Assembly: GCA_029226935.1 (NCBI GenBank)
Contig: JAQXYZ010000037.1
Span: forward strand, 24,105 to 88,104
DNA: 64,000 nt
Direction of reading: 5' to 3'
Origin: Bacillota bacterium
GTDB lineage: Bacteria > Bacillota > Clostridia > Lachnospirales > Lachnospiraceae
The translations under genes and the position numbers were made by a program. The notes beneath the pieces were generated by a model. It had not been told where the DNA came from, did no database searches, and saw only the letters and a list, made by a program, of their open reading frames with translations. Below are positions 53,581-62,653 of this stretch, piece after piece; position 1 is the first letter of the stretch; every line of letters starts with the position of its first letter.

Positions 53581-55272
53581 TTAAAGGGTCGCCATATAGT
53601 ATGCCTCCAGCTTTTCTCTGCTCTCAATAAAATATTTGTTCAGCTTCGGGTCAAACTGCTTTCCCATACCATCTTCAATAATTGCATACGCTTCATCAAA
53701 AGACATTCTTTCCTTATAGCACCGCTTGCTTACCAGTGCATCATACACATCAGCGATTGCCATTATTCTTGCTTCCAGAGGTATTTCCTCTCCGGCAAGA
53801 TGCTCGGGATATCCTGATCCATCCCACCTTTCATGGTGATAATGTGCAACATTCTCTGCTATTTTCCTAAACTCAGAATCATTAATTCCATCTGTAACTG
53901 TTCTTACGATATCAGCACCTTTCGCAGCATGCTGCTTCATCTGTTCAAATTCTTCAGGCGTAAAGCGGCCCGGTTTTCTCAAAATTGCATCATCAACCGC
54001 TATTTTCCCAAGATCGTGCATAGGTGCAGCCTTAATCACATTATTGCAGAACTCCTGCGTAACCTGAAAAACATTATCCTTTCGCATTTCTTCAATTAAT
54101 ATACGTATCCCATGACTGGTTCGTTTAATATGACCACCTGTGGAATTATCACGGTTTCCAACCATATCGGCCATTCCAAGGATCATTTTATCCTGCATTG
54201 CCTGAATATGTTCTATTTTTTCCGATACTTCCTTTTCCAATTCAGTATTATAGTTATTTAAAAGCTCAATATACCGCTGCTGTCTGGTGTCATCAATAAT
54301 AGTAATCTGATATCCCTGCTTCTTCCTTCTGTCATACAGATACTCAATGCTGATTTTATAGTGCCTGTCCTCCCTTTGATAATTGATTTCCTTCGTTATG
54401 CCATCCTGATCTAACTGTTCAAACCAGCTATAGAACTTTCTAAAAGCTTCACATTCCCTGCTAAGCACCCGATCTACTCTCAAATTGCAAAGTTCCGGAA
54501 TATATTGTTCTGCTGTAACATTACATGCCAAAAATCTTTTTTTATTATCAAAGGAAATATATCCATAATCCCCCCGCCGCACAATGGCATCTACCACTGT
54601 TTCACTGATATCATACAGACAGAGCCGATCTGCTAAAATAAGGAAAAGGATTTGAGCAATCACATACATCACAGGAGTCAGTTCAATCGTATTGGAAATA
54701 AAACTGCCAAAAAAATATCCGCTGACGGAAATAATTTCAGCCGCAACTAAGATATAAATACTTCTAATTGAAACATTACGTTTTTTCTTTAATGCGTAAA
54801 GCAACACGCCCAAGCCGACCAGTGAGCAGGAATACAGCACAACATGAAGCATAATGTGCATCGGGCCATATTCTTTTGATAAGACAGCCGTTCCATTCAC
54901 GATTTGAAATTCAACGCTTCGATAATAAATCGGACTGTATCCGATACTCAAAACTCCCAGATAAAGTAATGCACTTATTAAGGATGCCGCCATTGTAATG
55001 ATCTTTGTTATTTTGATTCCACAAAAATTAATAATGTTCAGGCTCATAATTAATGGAAGGAAACATGCACCCACATAAATAATCTTTTTTGCAAGAATTG
55101 CTTCCTCAAGCCCTGTAGACATGGACATAAGTACATATCCTAAATTGGAAATCGGAATAAGCGTATAGATGAGTGTATAATACACATCAACATGCTCATG
55201 CCAGATACATATAAAAGCAAATGTACAAATCAGGGAACAAATAAAAGTAAATACATAATATCCCGTTACCAT
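53581..55272 (-). CDS. HD-GYP domain protein with N-terminal 7-helix membrane sensor
   Basis: 563 residues. About seven membrane helices (first 215 residues) are followed by a PAS-like region (about 225-335), a coiled segment and an HD-GYP phosphodiesterase domain with HDLGK, HHERWDGSGYP and the KCYKERMSFDEA region. This domain degrades cyclic di-GMP. The start at 55272 (MVTGYYVF) has AGAGGAGG just upstream. It stands alone; the GGDEF protein at 34783-36087 is the opposing activity. Confidence 0.92.
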   Translation of the reverse strand: MVTGYYVFTFICSLICTFAFICIWHEHVDVYYTLIYTLIPISNLGYVLMSMSTGLEEAILAKKIIYVGACFLPLIMSLNIINFCGIKITKIITMAASLISALLYLGVLSIGYSPIYYRSVEFQIVNGTAVLSKEYGPMHIMLHVVLYSCSLVGLGVLLYALKKKRNVSIRSIYILVAAEIISVSGYFFGSFISNTIELTPVMYVIAQILFLILADRLCLYDISETVVDAIVRRGDYGYISFDNKKRFLACNVTAEQYIPELCNLRVDRVLSRECEAFRKFYSWFEQLDQDGITKEINYQREDRHYKISIEYLYDRRKKQGYQITIIDDTRQQRYIELLNNYNTELEKEVSEKIEHIQAMQDKMILGMADMVGNRDNSTGGHIKRTSHGIRILIEEMRKDNVFQVTQEFCNNVIKAAPMHDLGKIAVDDAILRKPGRFTPEEFEQMKQHAAKGADIVRTVTDGINDSEFRKIAENVAHYHHERWDGSGYPEHLAGEEIPLEARIMAIADVYDALVSKRCYKERMSFDEAYAIIEDGMGKQFDPKLNKYFIESREKLEAYYMATL

Positions 55273-55310
55273 AAAGCCTCCTCTTTCGTCAAAAAACAAT
55301 TAATACAAAA

Positions 55311-55338
55311 GAAACACAGTAAATTCCTACTGTGTTTC
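55311..55338 (-). terminator. Terminator after tRNA-Leu
   Basis: Perfect 11-base stem GAAACACAGTA / TACTGTGTTTC with a 6-base loop, and TTTTG after it on the minus strand, 22 bases from the tRNA 3' end. Confidence 0.85.
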
Positions 55339-55359
55339 CTTTAAATATTTAAATTATAA

Positions 55360-55442
55360 TGCCGGCGATGGGACTTGAACCCATACGTGGTTGCCCACAA
55401 CAGATTTTGAGTCTGCCTCGTCTGCCATTCCGACACGCCGGC
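55360..55442 (-). tRNA. tRNA-Leu, anticodon CAA
   Basis: 83 bases with the acceptor pair GCCGGCG / CGCCGGC and discriminator A, a long variable arm as in class II tRNAs, TTCAAGTC in the T loop, and the anticodon loop CTCAAAA, giving CAA, which reads UUG. CCA is not encoded. It has its own promoter and terminator, a one-gene unit. Confidence 0.95.
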
Positions 55443-55472
55443 GTATATTTCTGTACTTAACAGCCGAATATT

Positions 55473-55501
55473 ATAATAGCATATCCGGCTGTTATTGACA
55501 A
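55473..55501 (-). promoter_or_regulatory. Promoter of tRNA-Leu
   Basis: TTGTCA and TATTAT exactly 17 bases apart on the minus strand, 31 bases before the tRNA. The spacer lies within an inverted repeat (TAACAGCCG / CGGCTGTTA, 55458-55494), so the same bases may also form a hairpin. Confidence 0.65.
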
Positions 55502-55511
55502 GTTTTTTTAT

Positions 55512-56783
55512 TTAAAATTCTATTTTATTATAAATTGGCAGACAATCCAGAGTGGCAAAATAATCTCTGGGGGTTTCTGCCCTTCTGATCAGTTCCACTT
55601 TTCCATCTTCTTTGAGCAAAAGCTCTGCCGACTTAAGTTTACCGTTATAATTGTATCCCATTGCATATCCGTGGGCCCCGGTATCATGAATAACCAGATA
55701 ATCTCCCATTTCTATCTCAGGAAGCATTCTGTCTATTGCAAATTTATCATTATTTTCACACAGGGAACCTGTTACATCATACATATGATTGCAGGGAGCA
55801 TCTTCCTTTCCTAAAACTGTAATGTGATGATAAGCACCATACATTGCAGGGCGCATCAGATTCACTGCACAGGCATCCACACCAATATATTCTTTATGAG
55901 TATGCTTTTCATGAATCGCCTTCGTTACCAGCTGTCCATAAGGTCCCATCATGAAGCGTCCCATTTCCGTATAAATAGCAACGTCTCCCATTCCTGCCGG
56001 AACAAGAACTTCTTCATAAACCTTGCGAACACCTTCTCCGATTGCCCTGATATCATTGGATTCCTGATCCGGCTTATAGGGAATTCCCACACCACCCGAA
56101 AGATTAATAAACTTAATATCTGCACCGGTTTCCTTTTCAAGCTTTACCGCCAGTTCAAACAATTCTTTGGCAAGAAGCGGATAATATTCATTAGTTACCG
56201 TATTGCTTGCAAGAAATGCATGAATACCAAAGTTCTTAACTCCCTTTTCCTTCAAAATGCGGTAGCCTTCAAACATCTGCTCTGTAGTAAATCCATATTT
56301 GGCATCGCCCGGATTATCCATAATGCCGTTGCTCATTTTAAATACACCGCCCGGATTATAACGACAGCTCATGGTCTCAGGAAGCTTACCTAAAATATTT
56401 TCCACAAACTCAATGTGGGTAATATCATCCAGGTTAATGATTGCCCCAATCTTAGCTGCATAAGCATATTCCTCCGCAGGTGTATCGTTAGATGAAAACA
56501 TGATGTCTTCGCCCTTTACCCCCATAGCTTTGCTGAGCATCAACTCTGTCATGGATGAACAATCACATCCGCAGCCATATTCTCTTAAAATCTGAATCAA
56601 ACAGGGATTAGGCGTTGCTTTAACTGCGAAATATTCCTTGAAGCCCGGATTCCATGCAAAAGCTTCCTTAACTGCCTTTGCGTTTTCCCGAATGCCCTTC
56701 TCATCATATAAATGAAACGGTGTAGGATATGTCTTTGTAATCTCCTCTGCCTTTTCTCTGGTTATAAATGGTACTTTATTCAT
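55512..56783 (-). CDS. lysA: Diaminopimelate decarboxylase
   Basis: Decarboxylates meso-diaminopimelate to lysine. It has the fold III PLP motif with Lys55 in EYFAVKATPNP, the Gly-rich NLSGGVGIPY and CENNDKFAIDR near the active site Cys. 423 residues is normal. A different basic-amino-acid decarboxylase is possible but less likely. Its start overlaps the upstream TrmB-type regulator by 8 bases, which implies translational coupling. Confidence 0.85.
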   Translation of the reverse strand: MNKVPFITREKAEEITKTYPTPFHLYDEKGIRENAKAVKEAFAWNPGFKEYFAVKATPNPCLIQILREYGCGCDCSSMTELMLSKAMGVKGEDIMFSSNDTPAEEYAYAAKIGAIINLDDITHIEFVENILGKLPETMSCRYNPGGVFKMSNGIMDNPGDAKYGFTTEQMFEGYRILKEKGVKNFGIHAFLASNTVTNEYYPLLAKELFELAVKLEKETGADIKFINLSGGVGIPYKPDQESNDIRAIGEGVRKVYEEVLVPAGMGDVAIYTEMGRFMMGPYGQLVTKAIHEKHTHKEYIGVDACAVNLMRPAMYGAYHHITVLGKEDAPCNHMYDVTGSLCENNDKFAIDRMLPEIEMGDYLVIHDTGAHGYAMGYNYNGKLKSAELLLKEDGKVELIRRAETPRDYFATLDCLPIYNKIEF

Positions 56784-57501
56784 TTATTTCTCCTCCTTGT
56801 AACTGTATCAGTTTTATTTCATTTCTTAATGTTTCTTTAAAAACACTGATAAAATTTTTCTGTCCTGTATAAAGACAGGTGTCATCCTTGCTTCCGGTCA
56901 CTTCACCCGTAAGTGCAAATTCAGAGTCAATAATCATTCTGATATTATTTTCTCTGGAACACCCTGTATAACAGATACTTTCTTTTTGAAGTACAGACTC
57001 CTCTTCTGTTTCATCTGTAATCAACACCAGCTTGATTCCTTTTTGAAGGGCTTCTAAAAATTCGTCCTGCAGGGCTTTAATTACTGTCCACGAAGCGGAA
57101 AAGTAAATTCTTTTTTCAGCTTCCTTAATCATATTAATAACCTTATCCCAGATATTCTTACTTCCGGTAATTGTAATATATCCGATTTCCTGCCGTTTCA
57201 GAGAGGGAATATGCTCTATCAGGTATGTCTTTTCCCTGTTCAGGCTTCGGATTTTATTTTCGCAGAACTCCTCTATGGGAACCGCTACATACTTGCTTGC
57301 ATTTCCTTCCACCAGATAAGCAGCTCCCTTGTCTGCCAGCGCAGAAAGTCCACCGTAAACATTCGATCGTGATATTCCGGTAAGCTTGGCAACCTCATAT
57401 CCGGTCAGTTCTCCATTCTGATAAAGGCAGAAATAAATATTTGCTTCCTGTCTGGTAAGCCCGAACATCCCAAGCCTTTCAAATAATGCATTCTCCTCCA
57501 T
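56776..57501 (-). CDS. TrmB-family transcriptional regulator
   Basis: 241 residues. Residues about 8-75 form a winged helix (YEVAKLTGISRSNVYGGLSALADKG), and the rest resembles the ligand/PLD-like domain of TrmB proteins, known as sugar-dependent regulators in archaea and found widely in bacteria. It overlaps lysA by 8 bases and probably controls that operon or itself. The ligand is unknown; an amino acid rather than a sugar would fit the neighbour. Confidence 0.85.
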   Translation of the reverse strand: MEENALFERLGMFGLTRQEANIYFCLYQNGELTGYEVAKLTGISRSNVYGGLSALADKGAAYLVEGNASKYVAVPIEEFCENKIRSLNREKTYLIEHIPSLKRQEIGYITITGSKNIWDKVINMIKEAEKRIYFSASWTVIKALQDEFLEALQKGIKLVLITDETEEESVLQKESICYTGCSRENNIRMIIDSEFALTGEVTGSKDDTCLYTGQKNFISVFKETLRNEIKLIQLQGGEINE

Positions 57502-57571
57502 ATATGCTCCCTATCTATACAAACAGCAACTGCCTCTTTGCCATATGGACTTATGAGCCTTATGATACAAA

Positions 57572-57623
57572 AGCAGCATTGCATTAGTGGTTCTTTGTAG
57601 GAACACTATAACGCAATGCTGTT
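57572..57623 (-). terminator. Long imperfect hairpin after ung (probable terminator)
   Basis: Outer arms CAGCATTGC and GCAATGCTG pair perfectly; the inner part (GTTC/GAAC and flanking) pairs with small bulges. It starts 7 bases past the ung stop. The T-tract (CTTTTG) is short, so termination is probable rather than certain. Confidence 0.5.
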
Positions 57624-57629
57624 ACTTTG

Positions 57630-58313
57630 TCAACTGTTAATATTTTCAATCTGCCAATCAATGGGCTCGATTCCGTTATTTTCTAAGAATTCATTTGTTT
57701 TACTGAAATGCCTGCATCCAAAAAATCCTCTGTATGCAGATAACGGGCTTGGATGTGGTGCCTTCAAAATCAAGTGCTTAGGATTTGTAAGCATCGGAAT
57801 TTTACTCTGTGCCGGCTTTCCCCAAAGCAGATATACAATTGGTCTGTCCTGAGCATTGACCGCCTGAATTATGGCATCCGTAAACTGTTCCCAGCCTTTT
57901 CCCTGATGTGACCCCGCCTGATGCGCCCGCACTGTTAATACGGTATTCAGCATCAAAACTCCCTGATCTGCCCATTTCTTAAGGTATCCGTTATCCGGAA
58001 TATAACACCCTAAATCCTCCTGAAGCTCTTTATAAATATTTTGTAATGACGGCGGTATTTCCGGTTGGTCAGGAAGGACAGAAAAACATAGCCCGTGAGC
58101 CTGATGCTCCCCATGATAAGGGTCCTGCCCTAATATCAGCACCTTGACCTTACTTAAAGGTGTGAAATGAAAAGCATTAAAAATATCATCTGCCGGAGGA
58201 TAAATTACATGCGTATTATACTCCCGCCTCACAAACTGGTATAGTTCCCTATAATAGGGTTTCTTAAACTCATCCTGAATGTATTCCAGCCAGTCATTAT
58301 CAATCATTGCCAT
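57630..58313 (-). CDS. ung: Uracil-DNA glycosylase
   Basis: Removes uracil from DNA. 227 residues with the catalytic motif GQDPYHGEHQAHG, and the HPSPLSAYRGF loop near the end. Normal length for family 1. It is probably co-transcribed with hisF upstream, from which it is separated by 27 bases. Confidence 0.97.
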   Translation of the reverse strand: MAMIDNDWLEYIQDEFKKPYYRELYQFVRREYNTHVIYPPADDIFNAFHFTPLSKVKVLILGQDPYHGEHQAHGLCFSVLPDQPEIPPSLQNIYKELQEDLGCYIPDNGYLKKWADQGVLMLNTVLTVRAHQAGSHQGKGWEQFTDAIIQAVNAQDRPIVYLLWGKPAQSKIPMLTNPKHLILKAPHPSPLSAYRGFFGCRHFSKTNEFLENNGIEPIDWQIENINS

Positions 58314-58340
58314 AGCTTTATCCTTCTTTCCTTTTGGCGT

Positions 58341-59102
58341 TTACAAGCGGACTGATACACCCCTGTCACGAAGGTACTCCTTTAGCTCTCTGATTTCCAA
58401 CTCCTTATAGTGGAACAGGGACGCTGCCAATACAGCCTCTGCCTTTCCTTCCTCCAATGCCTCATAGAAGTGTTCCTTCGTTCCTGCACCACCTGATGCG
58501 ATCACAGGAACTGAAACGTTTTCTGCTACCATTTTCGTAAGTTCAATATCATATCCAGCCTTGGTGCCGTCACAATCCATACTGGTAAGAAGAATTTCTC
58601 CTGCGCCAAGCCGATCAGCCTTCATTGCCCACTCTACCGCATCAATTCCCATATCAACACGGCCGCCGTTTTTAAAAATATTCCATCCCTTTCCGTCTGC
58701 TCTTCTTTTGGCGTCTATGGCAACAACCACACACTGACTCCCAAATTTATCTGCTGCTTCGCTAATCAGATTAGGATTCATGATAGCCGCTGAATTAACA
58801 GCCACCTTATCTGCTCCTTCTCTTAATATCATCTTAAAATCGTCTACAGTTCTGATGCCTCCCCCTACTGTAAATGGGATGAATACAGTTTCTGCAACTC
58901 TTCTTACCATATCTGCCTTAATGCTTCTGGCGTCCGAAGAAGCTGTTATATCAAGAAAGACCAGTTCATCTGCTCCTGCCTTGTCATATTCTCTTCCCAC
59001 TTCTACCGGGTCACCGGCATCTCGCAGATTCACAAAATTAGTTCCCTTTACTACTCTCCCGTTGTTTACATCCAGACAAGGGATAATTCTTTTGGTATGC
59101 AT
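58341..59102 (-). CDS. hisF: Imidazole glycerol phosphate synthase cyclase subunit HisF
   Basis: Takes ammonia from HisH to make imidazole glycerol phosphate and AICAR. 253 residues; the barrel begins with [12 protein letters not shown] (catalytic Asp near residue 11) and contains [21 protein letters not shown]. It is paired with hisH after 45 bases; the other his genes are not in the window. Confidence 0.97.
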   Translation of the reverse strand: MHTKRIIPCLDVNNGRVVKGTNFVNLRDAGDPVEVGREYDKAGADELVFLDITASSDARSIKADMVRRVAETVFIPFTVGGGIRTVDDFKMILREGADKVAVNSAAIMNPNLISEAADKFGSQCVVVAIDAKRRADGKGWNIFKNGGRVDMGIDAVEWAMKADRLGAGEILLTSMDCDGTKAGYDIELTKMVAENVSVPVIASGGAGTKEHFYEALEEGKAEAVLAASLFHYKELEIRELKEYLRDRGVSVRL

Positions 59103-59147
59103 CTTCTATTCCTCCATCAAGCCATTCTATCTCGGTAAATCTGTCCT

Positions 59148-59762
59148 TTATGCTCTATCGATACTTATAAAATTTTTGAGTATTGTAAGCCCAACCTCCG
59201 AGCTCTTTTCCGGATGAAACTGACAGGCGAAAATATTATCCTTTTCCACAGATGCATGAATCAATGTGCCATACTCAGTAGTTGCTGTCACAATGCGTTC
59301 ATCCTTAGCTTTCAGATAATAGGAATGGACAAAATAAACATACGCGTCTTCCGATATTCCCTGAAACAGTCTTCCATGATTAGGAAATTTCAAAGAATTC
59401 CATCCTATATGAGGAATCTTTAGTCCATATTCATCCGGTATTCTTACAATTTCACCGGACAGCAGTCCTAACCCCTTTACTCCTTCGCTCTCGTCACTTC
59501 TCTCAAACAAAAGCTGTAGTCCCAGGCAAATTCCCAAAAATGGAATTCCCCGCTCTACCACTTCATGAATCACTTCTTCCAAACCATAAGCACGGATTTT
59601 ACCCATTGCATCTCCAAACGAGCCTACCCCCGGCAAAATCACATGATCTGCACTTAAAATTTTCTCACGGTCTCTTGTGATAACAGCTTCTTCCCCCAAA
59701 GAAAGAAGAGCCTTCTCAACACTTTTGATGTTTCCTGCATCATAATCAATGATTGCTGTCAT
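59148..59762 (-). CDS. hisH: Imidazole glycerol phosphate synthase amidotransferase subunit HisH
   Basis: Glutaminase that supplies ammonia to HisF. 204 residues with the nucleophile Cys in FLGICLGLQLLFE and the His/Glu pair in FHPEKSSEVG. It comes after the repeat-rich membrane protein gene (15-base gap), so that gene may share its transcript. Confidence 0.97.
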   Translation of the reverse strand: MTAIIDYDAGNIKSVEKALLSLGEEAVITRDREKILSADHVILPGVGSFGDAMGKIRAYGLEEVIHEVVERGIPFLGICLGLQLLFERSDESEGVKGLGLLSGEIVRIPDEYGLKIPHIGWNSLKFPNHGRLFQGISEDAYVYFVHSYYLKAKDERIVTATTEYGTLIHASVEKDNIFACQFHPEKSSEVGLTILKNFISIDRA

Positions 59763-59777
59763 ATTTGTATGCTCCTG

Positions 59778-61712
59778 TCAATAACTGATAAATTCCTCTT
59801 CCTCAGGCAAAACATCCTGAGGTGGAAGAGGTTTCTCTGTTTTCTCTTCCCCGGGCATTAAAAATTCCGTTCCATTAATTACTGAAGCCAGCTTCCTTGT
59901 ATATGTCTCATTATCATATGTATTAATTTCAGCTGCATCTTCGGGCGAAATACCATAGTTTTCCTGAAGCAGGCTGCAAATTTTCTGGTAAATTGCATCC
60001 ACCTCATTTCTTCCCCCGTACTCATCCACTCCCGAAAGTTCCTGATAACAAACAACTCCCTGTATCAGTGCATCGAGTGCTTCCAATTCTCTGTTTAAAG
60101 AAAGATTATTTTGATAAGCGTTCAACTTTCTTTCAATGGTAAGCACAGTCTTTACCCGATTAAAAATAATTGAATCACTGCTATTTAACTTCTTATCATA
60201 AAGCAGTTTATAAGTTGTCTCATAGTTTCCTTCATAAAAAGCCCTTCTGGCATTTTTCTTATCTGCAAATTCCGGCAAGAAGATACTTAACACCAAAATG
60301 CCTGCAATTAATGTTGCACAGGCCGCCACCAGCAGCATTAAATTTTTTCTGCTTAATACTTTTACCGGCTTTTCCTTAATCTTTTCCTTAGGAGGCTTTT
60401 CTTTCTTTTTCTTTTCCTTCTTTTTTTTCTTTTTGCCGCCCTCTTCGATGTCTTCCTCTAAACCTTCCTCGCCTTCCTTGCTCTGTTCCTCATTGCCTCC
60501 CTTTTTTTTGCCTGACTTTTTCTTATCTGCTTTTTTCTTTTTCTTTTCTTGTTTCTGTGCCTTTTTCCGGTCTTCCTCATCAAGTTCTCTTAAAATTTCT
60601 TCATTTTCAGTTTCAAAAGCTGCTAATTCTTCATCTTCCTGCGTAAGCAGCGTAATCATTCTTGAAAAGAAACCGGGCTTTTTATCCTTTTGTTTTTCTT
60701 CTATAATTCCGTCAATGGGAGAAATATCTTCCACGGAATTTTCATTTTCTGCACTGATACTATTTTTCTTTTTGCCAAATAACTTTTTTTTCGGGGACTT
60801 TTCCTTTTTCTTTCTCTTGCTTTTACCTTCTTCAGAATTCTTCCCGCTTCCTTCTGCAGCCTCCTGATTTTCCCATTGATTCTCTTCTGCAAAAATGTCA
60901 AAAGCATCATTGTTACCTGAATTACTGCTATCGTCAGAAATATCTTTTACATTTTCAAGCAATGCCAGCATATCGTCTTCAACTGCTTCGTTACTATCTG
61001 CCTTTTTTAACAAGCCATTGATTTCTGCCAAATCAGCATCAGTATTATCCATATGATCAATCAGCTCTGTAACATCCATATTGTCAAAATCAGACACTGT
61101 ACGTTCTTCTTTTTCTGCCTCTTTCTGCTCCTCTTTTGCCTGTGCATCCGCCTCCGCTAAAAGTGCTTCCAGACTGTTCTGCCAATCGTCATCTTCCGAT
61201 ACATATTCCGCTGTTTTTTCTTCATCCGGCATTTCTTCTTCCGTTTCTTTCTCCGGTTCTTCTTCTACTATCTCTTCCTTATTATCTTCTTCCTCTTGTT
61301 CTTCTACTATCTCTTTCTTGCTCTCTTCTTCCCACAGTTTTTCTTCTGTTATCTCTTTCTTATTTTCTTCATCCCATGGTTCTTCTTCTATTATCTCTTT
61401 CTTATTTTCTTCATCCCACAGTTCTTCTGCTATCTCTTTCTTACTCTCGTCTTCTGCCGGCATTTCTTCTTCCATTATGATTCCGGCAGGAGTTATCTCG
61501 TCTTCTATTTCCTCAATCATATGTTGTGCATGATCATTTTTTTCAATTTCATCCAGCATATCTGCCAGATCCTCTGACGTCACAGAAAAAGGGTCTGTAG
61601 TATTGCTGTTCTTAGTTACCCCACGCATAACTTCTTCCATTGTTCTGGGCTGCTGTTCACTTTCATTTAATGATTTTAACAAATTATCAAGATATTCTTC
61701 ATCAGTAGCCAT
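59778..61712 (-). CDS. Low-complexity membrane protein with tandem acidic repeats
   Basis: 644 residues, family not recognised. Residues about 90-158 are five degenerate repeats of 13-15 residues of the form KKEIxEExxWDEEN. A Lys-rich stretch (about 390-460) precedes one membrane helix (about 468-490). The last 150 residues are a folded-looking helical region, likely outside the cell (YEGNYETTYKLLYDKKLN). Such an arrangement, acidic/basic cytosolic part, helix, short outer domain, resembles bacterial cell-envelope regulators, but no function is claimed. It lies just before hisH. Confidence 0.65.
   Translation of the reverse strand: MATDEEYLDNLLKSLNESEQQPRTMEEVMRGVTKNSNTTDPFSVTSEDLADMLDEIEKNDHAQHMIEEIEDEITPAGIIMEEEMPAEDESKKEIAEELWDEENKKEIIEEEPWDEENKKEITEEKLWEEESKKEIVEEQEEEDNKEEIVEEEPEKETEEEMPDEEKTAEYVSEDDDWQNSLEALLAEADAQAKEEQKEAEKEERTVSDFDNMDVTELIDHMDNTDADLAEINGLLKKADSNEAVEDDMLALLENVKDISDDSSNSGNNDAFDIFAEENQWENQEAAEGSGKNSEEGKSKRKKKEKSPKKKLFGKKKNSISAENENSVEDISPIDGIIEEKQKDKKPGFFSRMITLLTQEDEELAAFETENEEILRELDEEDRKKAQKQEKKKKKADKKKSGKKKGGNEEQSKEGEEGLEEDIEEGGKKKKKKEKKKKEKPPKEKIKEKPVKVLSRKNLMLLVAACATLIAGILVLSIFLPEFADKKNARRAFYEGNYETTYKLLYDKKLNSSDSIIFNRVKTVLTIERKLNAYQNNLSLNRELEALDALIQGVVCYQELSGVDEYGGRNEVDAIYQKICSLLQENYGISPEDAAEINTYDNETYTRKLASVINGTEFLMPGEEKTEKPLPPQDVLPEEEEFISY
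61239..61445 (-). repeat. Tandem coding repeats in the membrane-protein gene
   Basis: About five units of 39-45 bases encode KKEI..EE..WDEEN blocks. Two neighbouring units share nearly identical stretches (ATCTCTTTCTTATTTTCTTC), so the duplication is recent at the DNA level. Confidence 0.75.
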
Positions 61713-61761
61713 ATTTCATCCTCTGCTTTCGTCATATACTCTTCTGTGGCACTATTTGCTC

Positions 61762-61780
61762 TTTAGTTTACCATACTAAA
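61762..61780. promoter_or_regulatory. Inverted repeat and weak promoter before the repeat-protein gene
   Basis: TTTAGT and ACTAAA (7-base spacer) lie where a weak minus-strand promoter (TTGTCT, 17 bases, TAAACT) would be. It may be an operator for the repeat protein-hisH-hisF unit. Confidence 0.35.
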
Positions 61781-62558
61781 ATGCTTTAGACAATTCTCTT
61801 ATAAAATCTTCAGGCCTTTGGCATATGCCGTAACTTTTTTCCTTAATTTCTTCCGTAATCTGATATAACCGGCTATGAACCCTGAAAAGTTCTGCTTTAT
61901 TATTAAAAAAAGTGATTTTTTCAAATGGCCATCTGATTACAGTTGGATACTTCATTCCCGCTCCTATTTCCAATAGACAAACATCCTTGTTAACTGTTCC
62001 TTGGAGCCATTTTTTATATATATTCCACTGCTCTAAATATCCTTCTTCCACATAATTTTCTGCATCTACATTATTAAACACCATAGGCTTTCCGCAAACA
62101 GGACACAACGGCTGCGATAATGTACTTATCTCTTTTGTACCATTCATACATTCTTTGACTTCCTCAAGAAGATTTTCTGGAACATTGATCAGGTCAGTGT
62201 TACATTTAACACTACATTGAAGCTTTCTGTAGCCTCCACATGGCTCAACAATCCGATCCATGTTAAATCCACTTTCACGAATCACTCCATCCTTGCAAAT
62301 AGATACTATAAAATAATTTTTCTTTTCCAGACATTTTGCAAGCAAACGATAAATCTCTCGTTTTTCTTCTTTTACTTCCTCAATAAGAAGTTTCTCAGCA
62401 AAGGGGAAAAGCCATGCTTTATCCGGCTCTTCAGTAAATTTTCTATACTTCTCATTTCCTATTATTATATTATGCAGGTCAAGCTCTTCGCCAATGCCGA
62501 CCAAAACCAAATCTGCCTTGTTTATTTTCTCAACTATGTGTTCAATTGCTATACTCAT
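61776..62558 (-). CDS. Divergent sirtuin-like (Sir2 fold) protein
   Basis: 260 residues. The region ADLVLVGIGEELDL matches the start of the NAD-binding Rossmann motif, and two Cys pairs (115/119 and 152/155, in CSVKC and CPVCG) form the zinc ribbon of sirtuins. At the position of the catalytic His (usually in a HG dipeptide) it has Cys107 in EPCGGYRKLQC. NAD binding may remain, but standard deacetylation is unlikely. It resembles the Sir2 proteins of Clostridia with unknown substrate. It lies between cheV and the repeat protein. Confidence 0.7.
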   Translation of the reverse strand: MSIAIEHIVEKINKADLVLVGIGEELDLHNIIIGNEKYRKFTEEPDKAWLFPFAEKLLIEEVKEEKREIYRLLAKCLEKKNYFIVSICKDGVIRESGFNMDRIVEPCGGYRKLQCSVKCNTDLINVPENLLEEVKECMNGTKEISTLSQPLCPVCGKPMVFNNVDAENYVEEGYLEQWNIYKKWLQGTVNKDVCLLEIGAGMKYPTVIRWPFEKITFFNNKAELFRVHSRLYQITEEIKEKSYGICQRPEDFIRELSKAF

Positions 62559-62602
62559 ATCTCAATAAAATCCTTTTGTCCTTCTCCGTCATGTTTAAAA
62601 TA

Positions 62603-62626
62603 AGAGCCGGAATCTCTTCCGGCTCT
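62603..62626 (-). terminator. Terminator after cheV
   Basis: AGAGCCGGAA / TTCCGGCTCT with a 4-base loop, then TTATTTT on the minus strand. Confidence 0.88.
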
Positions 62627-62653
62627 CTTCAACTAAATTGTAAGAATTTTTAA

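Noticed and set aside
55458..55494. Inverted repeat TAACAGCCG/CGGCTGTTA as a lysA terminator.
   Set aside because: It covers the tRNA-Leu promoter and has a 19-base loop and no T-run, so it is more likely a chance or regulatory element than a terminator.
61239..61445. A CRISPR-like array.
   Set aside because: The repeats are in frame within a coding region, differ from each other and have no spacers or cas genes.
60298..61533. Ser/Phe-rich plus-strand open frames opposite the repeat protein.
   Set aside because: They are the complement of the Lys/Glu-rich tracts; the low-complexity codons simply stay open on both strands.
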